Of a stretch of 64,000 nt of DNA, positions 20,118 to 31,940 are shown in pieces. This DNA comes from Euglena gracilis (taxonomy: Eukaryota > Euglenida > Euglenophyceae > Euglenales): positions 37,427,123-37,491,122 of the forward strand of contig CP154955.1 in assembly GCA_039621445.1 (NCBI GenBank). Direction: 5' to 3'. The notes beneath the pieces were generated by a model. The model had not been told where the DNA came from and made no database searches. It saw nothing but the letters and a program-made list of their open reading frames with translations. The translations under genes and the position numbers were made by a program. Each line of letters starts with the position of its first letter. Positions within the stretch are counted from its first letter, which is position 1.

Positions 20118-21424
20118 CATTGTTGGGGCTTTAATGACGAAATATCACTGTTAATGGCCAAAAATGTGAAAAATTTTTTTGGGTCAAAGGCTTTTCTCAG
20201 GCAGAAATTGCTCGGTCAATTATTGGTTGATTTGCTATATAATTTGGGCTAATTAATTAATTAATGAATTAATGAATTAATTAATTAATTAATTCAGGAG
20301 CGTGAACGTAATTGGATTTCAGAAAATTATTTGGTCTTGCATCTTCCCTACTCAGTCCTTGCTAAATGATGTGACCATGACTCCCTTTTGCCGAGGGAGA
20401 CGTACTACTCTACCACCAAGGACCATTATTCATTGGAAACTTATTTGTTGGGCTAATGTTATTTTTGGTGTACAAAGAATGAAATTTTGAACGATTGCAA
20501 CAGAACTTCTTTATTGGATGTAAAAGAAAAGAAAAAAGATAGAAAGAAACAGTCATTTATTTGTTTGCCTTTCATGGGAGCAGGGATTTTTTTAAGTTTG
20601 GACCCCCGGGGGGGGAGGGGGGGGTAGGGTGGGTGGGTCCGCCGGACCCCCCCCCCCGGGGGGTCCCCCCCGGAGGGGGGTGGGATATACTTTTCGGCGC
20701 CGCAGGCACCGAAAAAATTCTATTTTTAGCACTTTTCGCGATTTTTCGGCCATTTTTTTGTGGGTCCCCCAGGACCCCCTCCCCCCCCGGGGCCCCCCCC
20801 CCAGGGGGGTGGGTGGGTGAGGGGGACCCCCCCTCCCCCCTCAGTCTTAAAAAAAAACCCCTGCATGGGAGCCCCGAGTCTGGGTTTTTAACAGAGGGTT
20901 GACCATTTTTATTTGGATTCCCAGTTTAGCTTTAGTGTCTGTTTCAACTGCAATGCTGCTGGATCCTAAGCTAGGGAAGCCATCAATATTCCCTCCCGCG
21001 GTGTTAAAAGAATTTACCACAAGGAGACAACTAATTGTATTTTCACTCCTTTGTTTCCTTTGTTTCAACCCTTATTGACAGGATTGAACCTCTACAAATA
21101 ACCAAGAAAAGCCACAAACGAATGAATGATATTGAGATGTTAATTGAAACCAATGCTTTGAGATGATGGCCTGGTCTTTTTTTTCCATGTGGCAAATGTT
21201 TTCATGCATTATTTTTACATTTTTAATTTAAAAGCATCATTTGCATTTGTTTTAAAAGAAACCCCAAAAGCAAAAAAAAATGAACCTCTGTGTTTCCATT
21301 TAGTGAACATCATTTAGTGAATATCCGAAAATTGCATTGAGACAAAGCCTTTTTTCTATTTATCACAAACACCCTTGGAAACAATTTTTTTGTTTTGGTG
21401 GGTACCCTTTGCTTGAATAATGAT
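20118..21424. other. no gene; simple repeats and a GC hairpin block
   Basis: (AATT)n with interruptions at 20251-20295. At 20600-20850 lies a dense C/G-run block of imperfect palindromes around CGGCGCCGCAGGCACCG, of the same type as other triloop-core elements. Remaining frames are unsupported. Confidence 0.5.
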
Positions 21425-21604
21425 ACCCACATCCCTCCGATGCCTTGCTTGCATCCTGCCCTGGACGATGCTTCTGCACCACCTCAAAGGAGAATTTCAT
21501 AATATGATCGGGGCCAATTGCTAGTGGGGGTAGGTTGGCGATCTTTTCCCGGTTGTTGGGCAGTTTGTCTAATGACCAGCCTTGTCTAACAACCACCTGC
21601 CGGG
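21425..21604 (-). CDS. possible exon, unknown protein
   Basis: On the minus strand, after acceptor-like 'cccggcag', a block of ordinary composition reads VVVRQGWSLDKLPNNREKIA and ends near KASEGCG at a possible GTATCA donor. It differs from the AT-rich surroundings. No domain recognised. It could belong to the same minus-strand gene as the kinase exon 3.4 kb downstream, but nothing links them directly. Confidence 0.35.
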
Positions 21605-21848
21605 TTGAACCGCAACCTTTGAACCTTTGGGACCGCAATTTAAGTGGTGGCTAGACAGGGTGGTTGGTCAGGGCTTCGTTAACCCCAGTCTGTCAATCTG
21701 AAGAGGTAGTTGTCTCCTCAGAGGGCACCTTCGTTCTGACCTTTGTTGTTTGCGGGCTCCCCTTATCAATGTCACCATTTGACATCCCCCTCTCTTGTTG
21801 AAACCCTCTTTTCAACATATATATGTATATATATATTGGTCAGCTAAA

Positions 21849-21978
21849 CATGCCTACCCCACCTAGGCCATTGCCCCCCCTGGTAATTGCCCCCCCCCCT
21901 CCTGTGCTGGCCAATTTACCCCCCCCCTAAAGTTGCCCCCCCCCAGCTGTGCCGGCCAATATGACCGGGGTAGGTATG
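21849..21978. repeat. 130-bp C-run inverted-repeat element
   Basis: Ends CATGCCTACCCC and GGGGTAGGTATG are inverted; the interior has C-run units with 'ttgcc' and two 'tggccaat' sentences. No target duplication identified. Confidence 0.5.
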
Positions 21979-22709
21979 TGGATGATAACTCTTTGTCGAT
22001 GGTAGCAAGGCAATTTAACCCCGCCCCAAATAACCTCCTCCTGAACCAATTAATTCCAGTTTTAAATTATCCCCCCCCCCCTGGAAAGCCACATCCGGGT
22101 GCAAATAATGCACCCGCTTTCATTTTTCCCTTTTAAAAGGGGGGCTCAAAAACTCATAAAAGGCCAAAACACCTGTCATGAATAATCCCCTCCAAAAAAA
22201 TATCCCACCGAAAGCCCTCGGTACCCAATCAAAAATAACAAAGGGAGTTACCAGTGAATGAGAGAGCATTGGCCCAGGCCCCCTCTCCCCTCCTGTTGAT
22301 GGGGTTTATGAGGATTGCAATTTTGCCGATGTCGTTCATGGGCCTGGCCCACAATTTCTTGTGCATTGACCAGAGTCTCTTCGACGTTGTTTTTTTTTCC
22401 ATATTGTTGGAAATTACTGCCAATGGAAAAATATTAATTGTTGGTGTGGTTCAATGGCCACCAATGGCCATCATTGAAAGAAAAAATTGCCGTGGCCAAA
22501 TAAATATGAAATCACCATTGTTCTCCCTCTTCCATGCGTCTTATGAAGAAATGGCCAATGGCCGTCAATGGGGTCCTGACCGTTGGTGCCTGCTTACGAC
22601 CCCCCCCCCCTTGGTTATAGGCTATATTTTTCTGGTCGTTGGACTTGGGGGGGGAGGTATTTTTTATTGGTCGACGAGCTGGGTTTATTTTTCTTCTACA
22701 TATGTATGT

Positions 22710-25700
22710 TCAAGTGGCCCTGCCCTCACCCGCCCCCTTTGGGATACCCCGCCGCCGCCCTTCCGGCCAGGACGCCCCACCAACGAGACAGGGGCCGCCT
22801 GCAGTCAGCGTCACATTGACAACCGGGGCTTTTTCCCGACCGACATGCGCCGTACGTGCCGCCAATACAACATGACCCGCATGCCGCCGGGGCGCCGCGT
22901 GTTTGACCTGATCTCCTTCAACGACGCCTTGGGCTGTCCTAAATGCGATTGCGCCGTGCAGTTCTTGTACGCGATCGAAATTTTTAACTAATTTCAAAAT
23001 AGATCAATGTAACACAAGGTGATTTTGTTTTCACAAGTGGTTTGAATTTGGATTTGACTCCCAGTTCATTTTTTACTGATGCTTATTGATATAGGGGGCT
23101 TTTTGGTTTCTCCTTTTTTCTCAGTGATTTTTAGGCGCTTTTGATGATCAACATATAATTGGGACCAACATTCTTGGACAGTTCATACTTTGAGTTGGAC
23201 CTCTTGGAAATCCATCCAGGATGAAGCATTCGATTCAAGAATTGTATTTTTTATGTTTCTTCCGTGTTTTGTCATCGCCGTTGCTGTGTTTCCTAATTTA
23301 TTTGTGTCGTTGTTTACACACCATCATTGTTGCCAGCATCATCATCAGCAGCAGCATCATCATAAATGGCATCAAATACAAATGGTTCTTTCCTGCTGAC
23401 TGTCTCAACGAGCTCAACTCCACGGTGGATGTTTTTGTGGTGGTGGAGGGCCGCTTGTCCTTCACAGGAGCACCAAAGCCTCTGGTTTTTGAGATGGTGA
23501 AGAACCAGCCGCGATTCAAGCCATGCAAGTGTGCAGTGAGTTTAATACTTTTGGAACATGTCTCGTATATTTTAAGGTTTTTGGGACACAGAACACCCCC
23601 TTTTTATCCCACCATTCAAAATAAACCACAAAACTGGGCTGTATTCTGATTTATTTGAATAGGCTTCTGCATACCTTAATAATAGCCTTTTTCTTCGATT
23701 GTCCACTTTTTTTTTATTACAAAAAATCATTTGTGTGCTCTTTAGCAGGTAAATTTGGTATGGTTGTGTTCTAGAATTATGTATACCCCACACTCTCATG
23801 GATGAAGCGCTTCCGCCACAAAATTTATCATCACATCCACGAACACAACCCATCCTTGCGGCCCTTTGTTTTGAAGTGGAGTGGCTTAAGGTTCAAGGTC
23901 GTACTTGACAGATGACAAAAAGAAAGGACTTAGGAAGGAATGGATGGTTTGAATATTTTGCTGCTTGTTTTCTTTTATGCTACAATCTCTATGCTAATCC
24001 AAACACTTGATATTTTTTAGGGATTACACAAAGGCATACAAAAGGGCTTCTTGGACAGTGTTTGTGGTCCGTTGTTTACTGTTTTGTAACCTCGTTTTTT
24101 TTCCCGTTTTGTTCCCCTCTCCTTCGTTTTTATGGATGTTCTCCTGGTTAAATACAACTCCGTCATTATTTTCCCCCTTTTTGGAAGCTTCAAAGGTCCT
24201 CAGGGGCCTGTCTTCCAAGCCTAAAACAGAGGACGATTTCTTCAAGATCGAGCGCTCCAAACACGGCACTTACATGTTGGACATCTTTCGGAAGGCGGGG
24301 CTACAAAAGGGGGACATTTTCCTGATATCTGCCCGGCTTCTGTTTGCATCTCTCAGTCCAAAACCTTGGTAATTTGCCCACAATTTTAACCGGCATTTTT
24401 CTGGCACTACAAATTTAAATTTACGTTATCCAACTTTCGTTAATTTAATCAATTTCACTGATGCAGAATGAAGCGTTTCATTGCTAAACACATGTTGTGT
24501 GCTGAGGTTTATGATGTTTTGCATGCGTCATACCCACACCCCAAGTGCCTCAACTTAAAGTGGACTTTTTGGTCAGTCACAAATTTGGCATTGTTGGACG
24601 TTGAGGACCATTTCCAGAGCTGATGATGTCCAGTCCGTTCAACATTTACCCCCAATGCTTTGAGGTATAACAAGAAAACTCTGCAGGCTTAAACCCCCAT
24701 CTAATTGTTGTTTATAGGTGGGCGACTCATTGTTGTTTAAAGACAGGGTTTATTCTTAATTTAGTTTAAACACCCCAGAGGCCGATTGTGATGCGGATGA
24801 GATCCCGCGGGTCGACGCAGTGCGGCTCTTGGCCGTGCATTTGGGTGAGGCAATTTATAGGTATGGTTAATTTTATTCTTCTCCCCCTGTTTGTAAAAAA
24901 AGGCTAGCGTGTCATTGACAAGAGGTGTCAATGGCAGGAAGAGGGAGGCAGGAGTGCATTCCGTGCGTATCATACATCTCTCTAAGGTTTTGCGAACCCC
25001 CCCCGGGGGGGGGGCGGCTGCAGCCAGCCCCGATTTGGGCCCAGCCCAGCCGCAGCAGCCCCCCCCCCGGGGGGGGGGGTGCTGCTAGCCCAGCTAGCCA
25101 GCCCCTTTTTTGGGGGTCCAGCCCAAAATTTTTCGGCGCGAAGCGCCGAAATTTTTTGAAAAACTGTGTTCAAAAGTGGCCAAAAATGGGGTTTGGGGGG
25201 CGTTTGGGGCATTTTTGGGGGGTTTCAGATGCATCATTTTTTCAAAACTGTGTTCTGCAGGTCATTTTTGGGCATTTTTCCGATTTCAGTCCAGCTCGCC
25301 CCGGTTCGGGTCCAGCCGGGGTCCAGCCCCCCCCCCGGGGGGGGGGCGGGCTAGCCAGCCCAAATTTCTAGCCAGCCCAAATTTCTAGCCCTAGCCCAGC
25401 AACCCCCCCCCCCGGGGTCCTTAGAGAGATGTATGGTGCGTATTTGACTGATTTTTTTTGCCCAAATGCCGACCTTGAAGAAGTGCGGACCGTGGCCGGC
25501 CCCTCGCATTCAGCTGGAAATGCCGAGCTACATCTACTCCTTCCAGCGACCAGCTCCCCTGTCTGAAGCAGTCCATACTTTCCAAATGGACATGTCCCAC
25601 AGTCAGTTCATGGTACCCCCTCACAAAGTTCCTTGTTCCATTTTGGTCAAGCTGGGGCTACAATGGGTCATAAAACCACTAAATTCATTGGGTGTAATAT

Positions 25701-28700
25701 TATGGAATCATACGCAAATCCTAATTTTTCAGTAATGGCCACCTTTTGCCAAACAATGGGATAAAAATGAGAGGCCGTCATAAGTAGCCCCTTACCAATC
25801 AGTCCTTTTCTTTTTTTTACAAATGCTTTGAAAAGGCTTGTTTTTGAATGCTGGAAAAGTGCACGGTCAAATATTTTGGTCAGCCCTTTCCTTAAGTCAT
25901 TGTTTTGAATGTGGACCGCCTTGCCCCCTCCTGCCACCGGGTGTAGCGCAACCATCTACGATGGAACAGACGATGCTTCCCTCTTCCATCATGGCTTGAC
26001 CAGGGGTCGATCCACAACTTTTCTTGTAAATGACTGGTCAGTGGACAATGTACAAATGTCCCATTACATTGCATTTTTTTTTTTACAGGCAAACGGTTAC
26101 TTTTGCTATCAACCACCAATGTCCACAAAAACTAGAAAGAGATTTGTAAAAATAATTTGGACTTGAGAATAGCGCTCTGTCATGTACTTTGGAAGTATTT
26201 GTTAAATTTAAAAAGAAAACCTGAAGTATGTGATGTTTGGTTTCTTGTTACTTGACAACTCCCCCCCCCAACCCTCCCTTGTGCCTCCCCCCCCCCCTTG
26301 TTGTAAGCCCCCTACCGAGAATGACCAACATAGTCCAGGCCATTCGTTTGGGAGAGATATAAGTTTAATACTCCCCATTGTATGGCTCAAAAGGGGCTTG
26401 TGGCCGAGCGGGCCATGTCGAATGAGGACTTCCTACTGCATGACGCTGGTTGGCATTGCCAATGGTGCTTCCGGGCCATTGAGGGCCAGTTTTGGGAAAC
26501 ACACATTTTGCCACAAAAAATATTAAAGCTCGTTCTTCAATTTGTAAAGCATGCTGTATATATGTGTGTGTATGTATGTATGTATGTATGTATGTATAAT
26601 ATATAATATATTTATATGTATTTTATTTATATTATATAATATATTATTTAATAATATATTTATTTTTTTATATAATATATACAATATATATTATATTATA
26701 TATTATATATTATGTAAAATAATATATGATATTATATATATATTAATCTACCCCCCCCTTTGACAAACAACCAGCTTCATCTACCAAAGGGGAATTTCAC
26801 AGGAAAATAATGCTGCGGAGAAATTTTAGCATTTAGAACCGTTACAAAATATTTATCTGTGGATTCAAGGATTTCTGCCAAATTTTACTTTACGTTTTTT
26901 TTTAAATTCTCATAATTCATTTGCGTCTTTGGCACAAAATTAAGTTTTTTGGGGGCTCCAGAAAAGAAGCACAAAAATTTTCCATGGTTTTAAGAAAATT
27001 TTCCAAATTTTTTTCTGTGATTTTTTTCTGCAAATTCATCATTGAGCAGAATCTCCTCTGGTAACCCCCATCTTTGATGCCCGGGCCGTCGGATATATAG
27101 AGGCGGGGGCCACCCCCCCGGCTTTTGGAGGGGTCTGTACCCCCCTTCTTTAAGCCGGTGGTCAATGCAATAAAAATCCTAAGCCATTTTAAACCAAAAA
27201 TTTCCTCGGCGCTTCGCATCGAAAGTCGTAAATCTTAAGGCGGGGTAGCTGGAGCCCCCTGCCTCTCTGGCTTTTGGAGAGACTTCCTAGCCGGTCATCA
27301 ATACCAAAAAAATGATTTATCTTTTTCGGATTTTGTTTATTGACAGTCAAGATTCTCTCAATCTACCTCCAGTTCCAAGATGGGAAACCTTTTAAATATG
27401 CTTTGAAAATGATCAATTAACATGTTTCCACTTCCAACCAAAAAAAAATCAAAAACTATTATACGTCGCGTTTTGACCAAGGGTGGCCTCAATCCATCCC
27501 CACAAAAATGGATACCCAACTCTGTTGCGGATTTTGTGAGCAAGATCACGCGCTACTCCCACCGAAATACGTTCCTGAATCTGCCTGACAACTTGCTACC
27601 CCACGCCTGCGATGGTGCAGTGAATGATAAACTAGCTCTCGGCTCTCAATGTTAAATTTGCCTTTTGATTTGTTAATGAAGAGCTCCCAAGAAAATCTGG
27701 CTTTTTATCCAGCAAAAAAAAACGTGGTGGCAATGAGCATTTGACTTTCTGTTCACTGGAACAAAAAGAAATGATAAATAAAATGCTATGTTTCTTGAGG
27801 TGTTTGTTGCTTTGTGTGATTTTTGGGGAAAAGTTGTTGGTTTTTTTATTTTTTTATTTTTCTTCTTGGTTGTGTGGTTATGTGATGTTTAAAAAAAAAT
27901 GCTTTGTGTCTGGTGTTTTATTTTGCAATTTATTGAAATGTGTCATCTTCAAAAAAAAACCATTTTTGCGTTTGGAAAGTATGATGGAAACAGACAATTC
28001 ATTTTTATTCCTTTTTCTTTTTTTTGGAAAGTAAACTTTCTAACATTTCATTGCTCAGGGCAGTCCTAACTGTTACCACTACGATTTGCATTTTGAGAAT
28101 TGAAAAGAAGCACATCTGTAATGCAAACTCTGGCCGGAGATTTGCTCCTTTGCAATAGTGCACCGTTTCATCTCGTCATTCAACGAAAGATCTGTGAGGG
28201 GCAGCTTTATTTACACGGGCTGTTGCCCGGGCATGAAAATCCTTGTGGATCACTGACAGTCGGATTTGTAGTACTGGACTGGACAGCTGCTGACAACAAA
28301 CGATTTTTTTAAGGGAGGGAAACTGAATGCATGCCTCCCCTGGAAATGCCTAGAGCGCCTATGGACGTCCATGGATGACGGTGTAAATTGATGTTCAGGA
28401 ACAAAGCCATTAGGAATATGGCCATACCCCCTTCACCTGCAGCTACCTAAAGCTGCCCATGGCCGCATATGGTCCAAAAACCAAGTTGGCTTTAGGTGCT
28501 TGGCTCCCCTAGTATTTTGAGTTACTGGGGAGGGTCAAGTCCTTGCCTGGGTTAAATAATTGGATAATGGGTGGACGAATTCAAAAAACCGGGAAAGCAT
28601 TTTTGCCATTGTTTTAAGTCTGTGTATTTTTTAAAAGAAAAAGAAAAAATGGTGTCTTGCCAACGGCGTAAAAAAAAGGAAAAGAAAGAAAGTAAAATCT

Positions 28701-28984
28701 GCGCTTCGTTTCGAATTATCTGTTTACCTTTTCCAAATCCTGAGGGTACGGAATTCTTCTTGGGCAGGATTTTTCCGCAGTTAATTCTCCCTTTCTGGAA
28801 ACTTGGGCCCGATGGTTCCATATGCAAGGGCTTCCATGCACCCGAGGCATACACGTACACGGAGTTGGCGCTATTGCGTCGCCCGAACGCTGACTCACAC
28901 TCGGCATTGAATAGTCCGGAGTTCGTCCGGTCCAATCCGCGGCGCTTCGAGTACCTGCTTGTCCGTGGCTCTTTTCAGACGTGA
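22710..28984 (+). CDS. GT17 family glycosyltransferase (bisecting GlcNAc-transferase-like), multi-exon
   Basis: Family 17 enzymes (MGAT3-like) transfer GlcNAc to the core beta-mannose of N-glycans in the Golgi as type II membrane proteins. Seen in order on the plus strand: GRRVFDLISFND (~22890), FELDLLEIH (~23189), NELNSTVDVFVVVEGRLSFT and TGAPKPLVFE (to 23535), a basic block KRFRHKIYHHIHE (~23805), YMLDIFRKAGLQKGDIFLIS (~24270), DADEIPRVDAVRLLA (~24794), PRIQLEMPSYIYSF (~25500), LLHDAGWHCQWCFRAIE (~26436), VADFVSKITRYSH (~27522), and PEAYTYTEL...RFEYLL then stop (28984). All are diagnostic GT17 blocks in collinear order. Several junctions are GT-AG; others are not obvious, so the exact exon set and whether it is intact remain open. 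N-terminal sequence upstream (22254-22700) is open with hydrophobic stretches that could supply a signal anchor. Confidence 0.8.
22860..23219 (+). CDS. GT17 exons with RRVFDLISF and ELDLLEI blocks
   Basis: The block around 22890-22926 gives GRRVFDLISFND, equivalent to the family's RRVyD.ilFNnE. The continuation ELDLLEIH is in a separate small block (23182-about 23216) after acceptor 'ttcttggacag'. The donor of the first block and the donor CCAG|GATG of the second are not canonical GT; non-GT donors occur in some protists, or the boundaries are slightly different. Confidence 0.6.
23340..23535 (+). CDS. GT17 exon with VDVFVVVEG..FTG.PKPL
   Basis: Reads CLNELNSTVDVFVVVEGRLS then FTGAPKPLVFEMVKNQPRF and ends at GCA|GTGAGT (23536), an excellent 5' splice site. 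This is the most conserved N-terminal block of GT17. Confidence 0.8.
23775..23897 (+). CDS. GT17 exon, basic KRFRHKIYHHIHE block
   Basis: Begins after 'tgttctag', reads NYVYPTLSWMKRFRHKIYHH and ends LRFK|GTCGTA. It corresponds to the family's rF..f.hKI.hh.v segment. A related block occurs at 24477 (MKRFIAKHMLCAEVYDVLHA, ending ..LKWTFW), like the LKWSGL ending here; the second copy may be a duplicated exon. Confidence 0.55.
24188..24368 (+). CDS. GT17 exon preceding the DxD motif
   Basis: Reads ...DDFFKIERSKHGTYMLDIF, RKAGLQKGDIFLIS and continues to a GT donor at 24369. The family has e..qRn.ml..l...gl.dGDl.lisDvDEIP here, so the next conserved residues (DADEIPR) are in the following exon. 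The last ~13 codons (SARLLFASLSPKP) have no counterpart, so the true donor may be nearer 24332. Confidence 0.65.
24779..24860 (+). CDS. GT17 exon with DADEIPR (metal/sugar-nucleotide motif)
   Basis: After 'caccccag' reads EADCDADEIPRVDAVRLLAV; matches the family's [S]DvDEIPrp.a..lL. Donor either GTGAGG (24845) or GTATGG (24861). Confidence 0.75.
24971..25435. mobile_element. hAT-like MITE in a GT17 intron, 8-bp TSD
   Basis: 465 bp, terminal inverted repeats CATACATCTCTCTAAGG / CCTTAGAGAGATGTATG, perfect 8-bp direct repeat GTGCGTAT at 24963-24970 and 25436-25443. Interior: C/G runs, 'agccagcccc' repeats and a core CGGCGC-GAA-GCGCCG at 25134-25148. No ORF. It sits just 45 bp upstream of the next GT17 exon. 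Confidence 0.92.
25481..25612 (+). CDS. GT17 exon with PRIQLEMPSYIYSF
   Basis: After 'ccttgaag' reads KCGPWPAPRIQLEMPSYIYS then FQRPAPLSEAVHTFQMD and ends ATG|GTACCC. Corresponds to the family's c..p..v.L.m..Y.YSF......a.vh.. Confidence 0.7.
26396..26485 (+). CDS. GT17 exon with DAGWHCQWCF
   Basis: Reads VAERAMSNEDFLLHDAGWHC then QWCFRAIE. DAGWHCS.CF is the strongest GT17 signature. The right boundary (ATTGAG|GG) is not a standard donor. Confidence 0.75.
26556..26745. repeat. (TATG)n and AT-rich tract in a GT17 intron
   Basis: About eight TATG units followed by ~150 bp of almost pure A/T with TATAATATAT periodicity. Confidence 0.85.
27490..27614 (+). CDS. GT17 exon with FVSKITRYSH
   Basis: Reads WIPNSVADFVSKITRYSHRN then TFLNLPDNLLPHACDG, matching the family's ..eF..Km.aYSH.dR.....l....i...ic.G. 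Donor GATG|GTGCAG. Confidence 0.7.
28781..28984 (+). CDS. GT17 last exon
   Basis: After 'tttttccgcag' reads ...ICKGFHAPEAYTYTELALL and, further on, SALNSPEFVRSNPRRFEYLL then stop TGA. Equivalent to the family's lPE.ytf.el......s....P.yl..N...f.fLLp. GC content is higher than in the introns. Confidence 0.75.
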   Translation, partial: LILPFWKLGPDGSICKGFHAPEAYTYTELALLRRPNADSHSALNSPEFVRSNPRRFEYLLVRGSFQT

Positions 28985-31340
28985 CATATAATTGTGCATA
29001 TACCTATCGGCATTTGCATATCAGAGGTTTGCTTGCGGCCCGTACACCCTCCCCCGGAGGATGGGGTGGCTGCCAGCCAGCCAGCTTTCCACCCCCCCCC
29101 CCAGAAAAGAGGGGTGCCTCTCTGGCCTAACGTGGAAAGGAAAAAAAATTGGTGAATCGACCCATTTCTTCAGCACTTTTCCAGCCTATTACCCCCCTCC
29201 CCAGCACCCATTTTTCTAGCCCACAGGGGGGAAATATGTGCTGCGCATATTTCCACATATTTGCGCATATTTTGCGCATATTCCGATTTTTCAGGATTGC
29301 GCATATTTGCGCATATTTGCGCATATTTTGCACATATTTTTCAATTTTCCGGGGAAGGCCTACCAATATTTTTGGACCTCCAAATTTTTTGGACCCTCAA
29401 AATACCAATTTTTTTCGGGGAAAAATTAAAAAGGTGCCTTGAGGGGACTTAAAATGATCAGCACTTCTTTCTGATCAAAAATATCATCATATTTTGTAAT
29501 AAAAGTGCCTAGGTGATGAGATATAGGGTAGCCAACCCGACCCCATTTTCAGGGTTGCGCATATTTTAGCGCATATTTGCGCATATTTTGCGCGTATTGT
29601 GGCCTCTCTCCCAGCTCATATTCCCCCCCCCTGTAGCTTGGCCTTTTCTCCCCTGGTATTAAACAAAGCTCTGATACATTTGAAAACCAGCACATGTGAA
29701 ATAATAATTATGCATTCGTTGTCTGTGTCGTCCAAAAAAATCGCAATTTTCTGGCGGGTTTAGCAGGCCGCTGCTTGTAGGATGGTGAGTCTTTAGTGTG
29801 GATAAAGTGAGAATCGGGATGAATGAGGTTCAGAAACGAAATGAGATCTCGAGTGGCCTGAAACTTTTTTCCCACACCCTTGGCCCAAAAAAATGTATTT
29901 TATGCCCCTCCCTGATTTTAACTTGCCTCTACCCCCACATTTTGGGGACAGGTCCATCCAAACTTTCTCTGGTGGATTTACAGTGATCCTCACCTTCATC
30001 CGCTTTGTTTTCTACCTTCTTTTGCCTTGATTTTATTTAAATTATAAAAGCAAGCAATGATCATAGCAATTGCTTTGGGCGTTTTTCTTGGCCTTGGGTC
30101 TCACAATAGGGGGATTGCAAAAAAAAAGTGGGGAAGCTAATTTATTTTACAACCCATCAAAAGACCAGATATCCAAATTTATATTTTTTGTTTTGGTCAA
30201 ACATCCTTTTCATCCAGCCTATTGAAATGGCCATGCGCTCAATAAATGCACACGGGTGTTAAAAGCGAATTACTCCCAACCGCCGGCTGAATTGTACGAC
30301 GCATTCACATAACAACCCATTGGAATTGTGACGGATGCATTGCCTTTTCGTGGCTTATGAAGTACAACATTCCCCATTCTTTGAAGGCGAGATTTTCACA
30401 TATTTTTATTGTGGTATTGCACATCTTGTCTTTTTGGTAAGTCCTTTGCCCTCTGGTAGTTTGGCATTGCTTTTTTTTGCAAGGTCCAAAAGTTTTGACG
30501 TTGTTTCATATTGAATTTTTTAAAATAAAATGGAATACAATATGTCTTCTTTCCAGCTGTTCTCAACCATCATCAAAATAAAAGAGGATGTGCATCTGAG
30601 CAGTGTATACGAGCTATGAAAGCAAATTTATGTCAGCCACACCCTTTAATGTGCCCCCGCCAGGTTTTTGAATAGGGCCGAGGTAGTAGCATCATTCCAG
30701 TCGTTCCCTCGTTCCGTTGTTCCCTCCTTCTGTCATTCCTGCTTTTCGTCGCCCAAAACAATTTTCGAATTAAAATTTGTCAAAATCGGAAAATTCCTTC
30801 AAAATGGATTCCCCACCCTTTTTTATGGGGGGCGTGTCCTCAAAAACATGTGTGATTTTTTCTAAAAAAAATTGTTGTTCCCGCCTCCCGCCGCTGGAAA
30901 AAAAATTCCGAGTCCCGGCACGCAAAAAAATTCGAAAAAAAATTCTCAAAATCGAAAAATTTCAGCATATTTGAACTCCCCGACCCCAAAATAGGGGGGG
31001 GGTAGGTCACTTTGGTTCGGGCTGAAGTTCAACTTTTACCCCCTGTGTGAGGGGGGTGGGGGTGGGGTGGGGAGGGCCTACTCAAGGGGTACAGCCCTGG
31101 GTGAGGAAATATGGTGTAAGCCAAAGGTAGTACCCATAAAGGAGTACAACCTCGGCGAATAACTGGCCTTATGTAACGACCAACCCGGTGTGACCGCAAA
31201 TTTTTTGTTTGTTATTGTCGTTGTTGTTGTTGTTGTTGTTCTGATACAGGTGGTCAGGTGGTCAGACTGCAACTTTTGGAGGGATTTGGGATGGTCGGGC
31301 CGCATTTTTTCCAGACGCCGAGACAAGTCGTCTTGGGGGA
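28985..31340. other. no gene seen; minisatellites and C-run debris
   Basis: Holds the GCGCATATT minisatellite, C/G-run blocks near 29050-29110 and 31000-31080, and (GTT)n at 31213-31240. Short frames here translate repeats and match nothing. Confidence 0.5.
29237..29605. repeat. TTGCGCATATT minisatellite, two clusters
   Basis: About ten copies of a 10-12 bp unit (ATTTGCGCAT) in 29237-29340, and four more in 29552-29600, separated by a C/G-bearing spacer ending 'gggtagccaacccgacc'. Confidence 0.85.
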
Positions 31341-31591
31341 TATTATTATTATTATTATTAGGGGAGGGTGTGAAGGGGTATATTTTTGTACGTGTGAAAA
31401 AAGCAAGCCCTGCCTTCAGAAAAGAATGTTAAGGTCTTGTTTTTTCCCATTTGATTTCCCCACCTTATTATTATTATTATTATTAGGGGAGGGTGTGAAG
31501 GGGTATATTTTTGTACGTGTGAAAAAAGCAAGCCCTGCCTTCAGAAAAGAATGTTAAGGTCTTGTTTTTTCCCATTTGATTTCCCCACCTT
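31341..31591. repeat. 125-bp tandem duplication led by (ATT)n
   Basis: Two essentially identical units: (ATT)n + AGGGGAGGGTGTGAAGGGG ... TTTCCCCACCTT, period 125 bp (31361 and 31486 are equivalent positions). Recent, because no substitutions are visible outside the ATT run. Confidence 0.9.
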
Positions 31592-31624
31592 GTGCTCTTT
31601 TTTTTCCCGTGTGTGCGTGATGTA

Positions 31625-31672
31625 TGCATATATATATATATATAATATACATATATATATATATATATATGT
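31625..31672. repeat. (TA)n microsatellite
   Basis: Two (TA)n stretches separated by 'atatacat'. Confidence 0.85.
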
Positions 31673-31805
31673 TGTGTGTTTTGTGTGGATTTTGGGAGAT
31701 CGATCAAACTTCTTTGCAGCAATTGTTATTATTGAATTAAAGCAAATCGGTATTGCTATATTTTTAAGTGAACATAAGTGAACATACAAATGTTTGGATT
31801 TTTGC

Positions 31806-31940
31806 AAAAAAAAAAAAGAAAAGAAAAGAAAAAGAAAAGAAAAGAAAAGAAAAAGAAAAGAAAGAAAGAAAAATGAAGAAAGAAAAGAAAAGACAAGAAA
31901 AGAAAGAAAAAGGAAGGAAGGAAGGAAGGAAGGAAGGAAG
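31806..31940. repeat. 135-bp pure purine tract (GAAA)n/(GGAA)n
   Basis: Nearly uninterrupted A/G on the plus strand, passing from GAAAA units to AAGG units; a mirror-repeat tract able to form triplex DNA. Confidence 0.85.

Noticed and set aside
27040-27300. Possible inverted-repeat element in a GT17 intron
   Set aside because: Has two similar 'ggcttttggag' sentences and a GGCGCTTCGCATCG patch, but no inverted ends or target duplication could be defined.
29237-29345. CRISPR-like array
   Set aside because: Units are 10-12 bp without unique spacers of uniform length, in eukaryotic DNA; a minisatellite.
29127-29452. Frames rich in H-I-F-A-Y repeats
   Set aside because: Translations of the GCGCATATT minisatellite.
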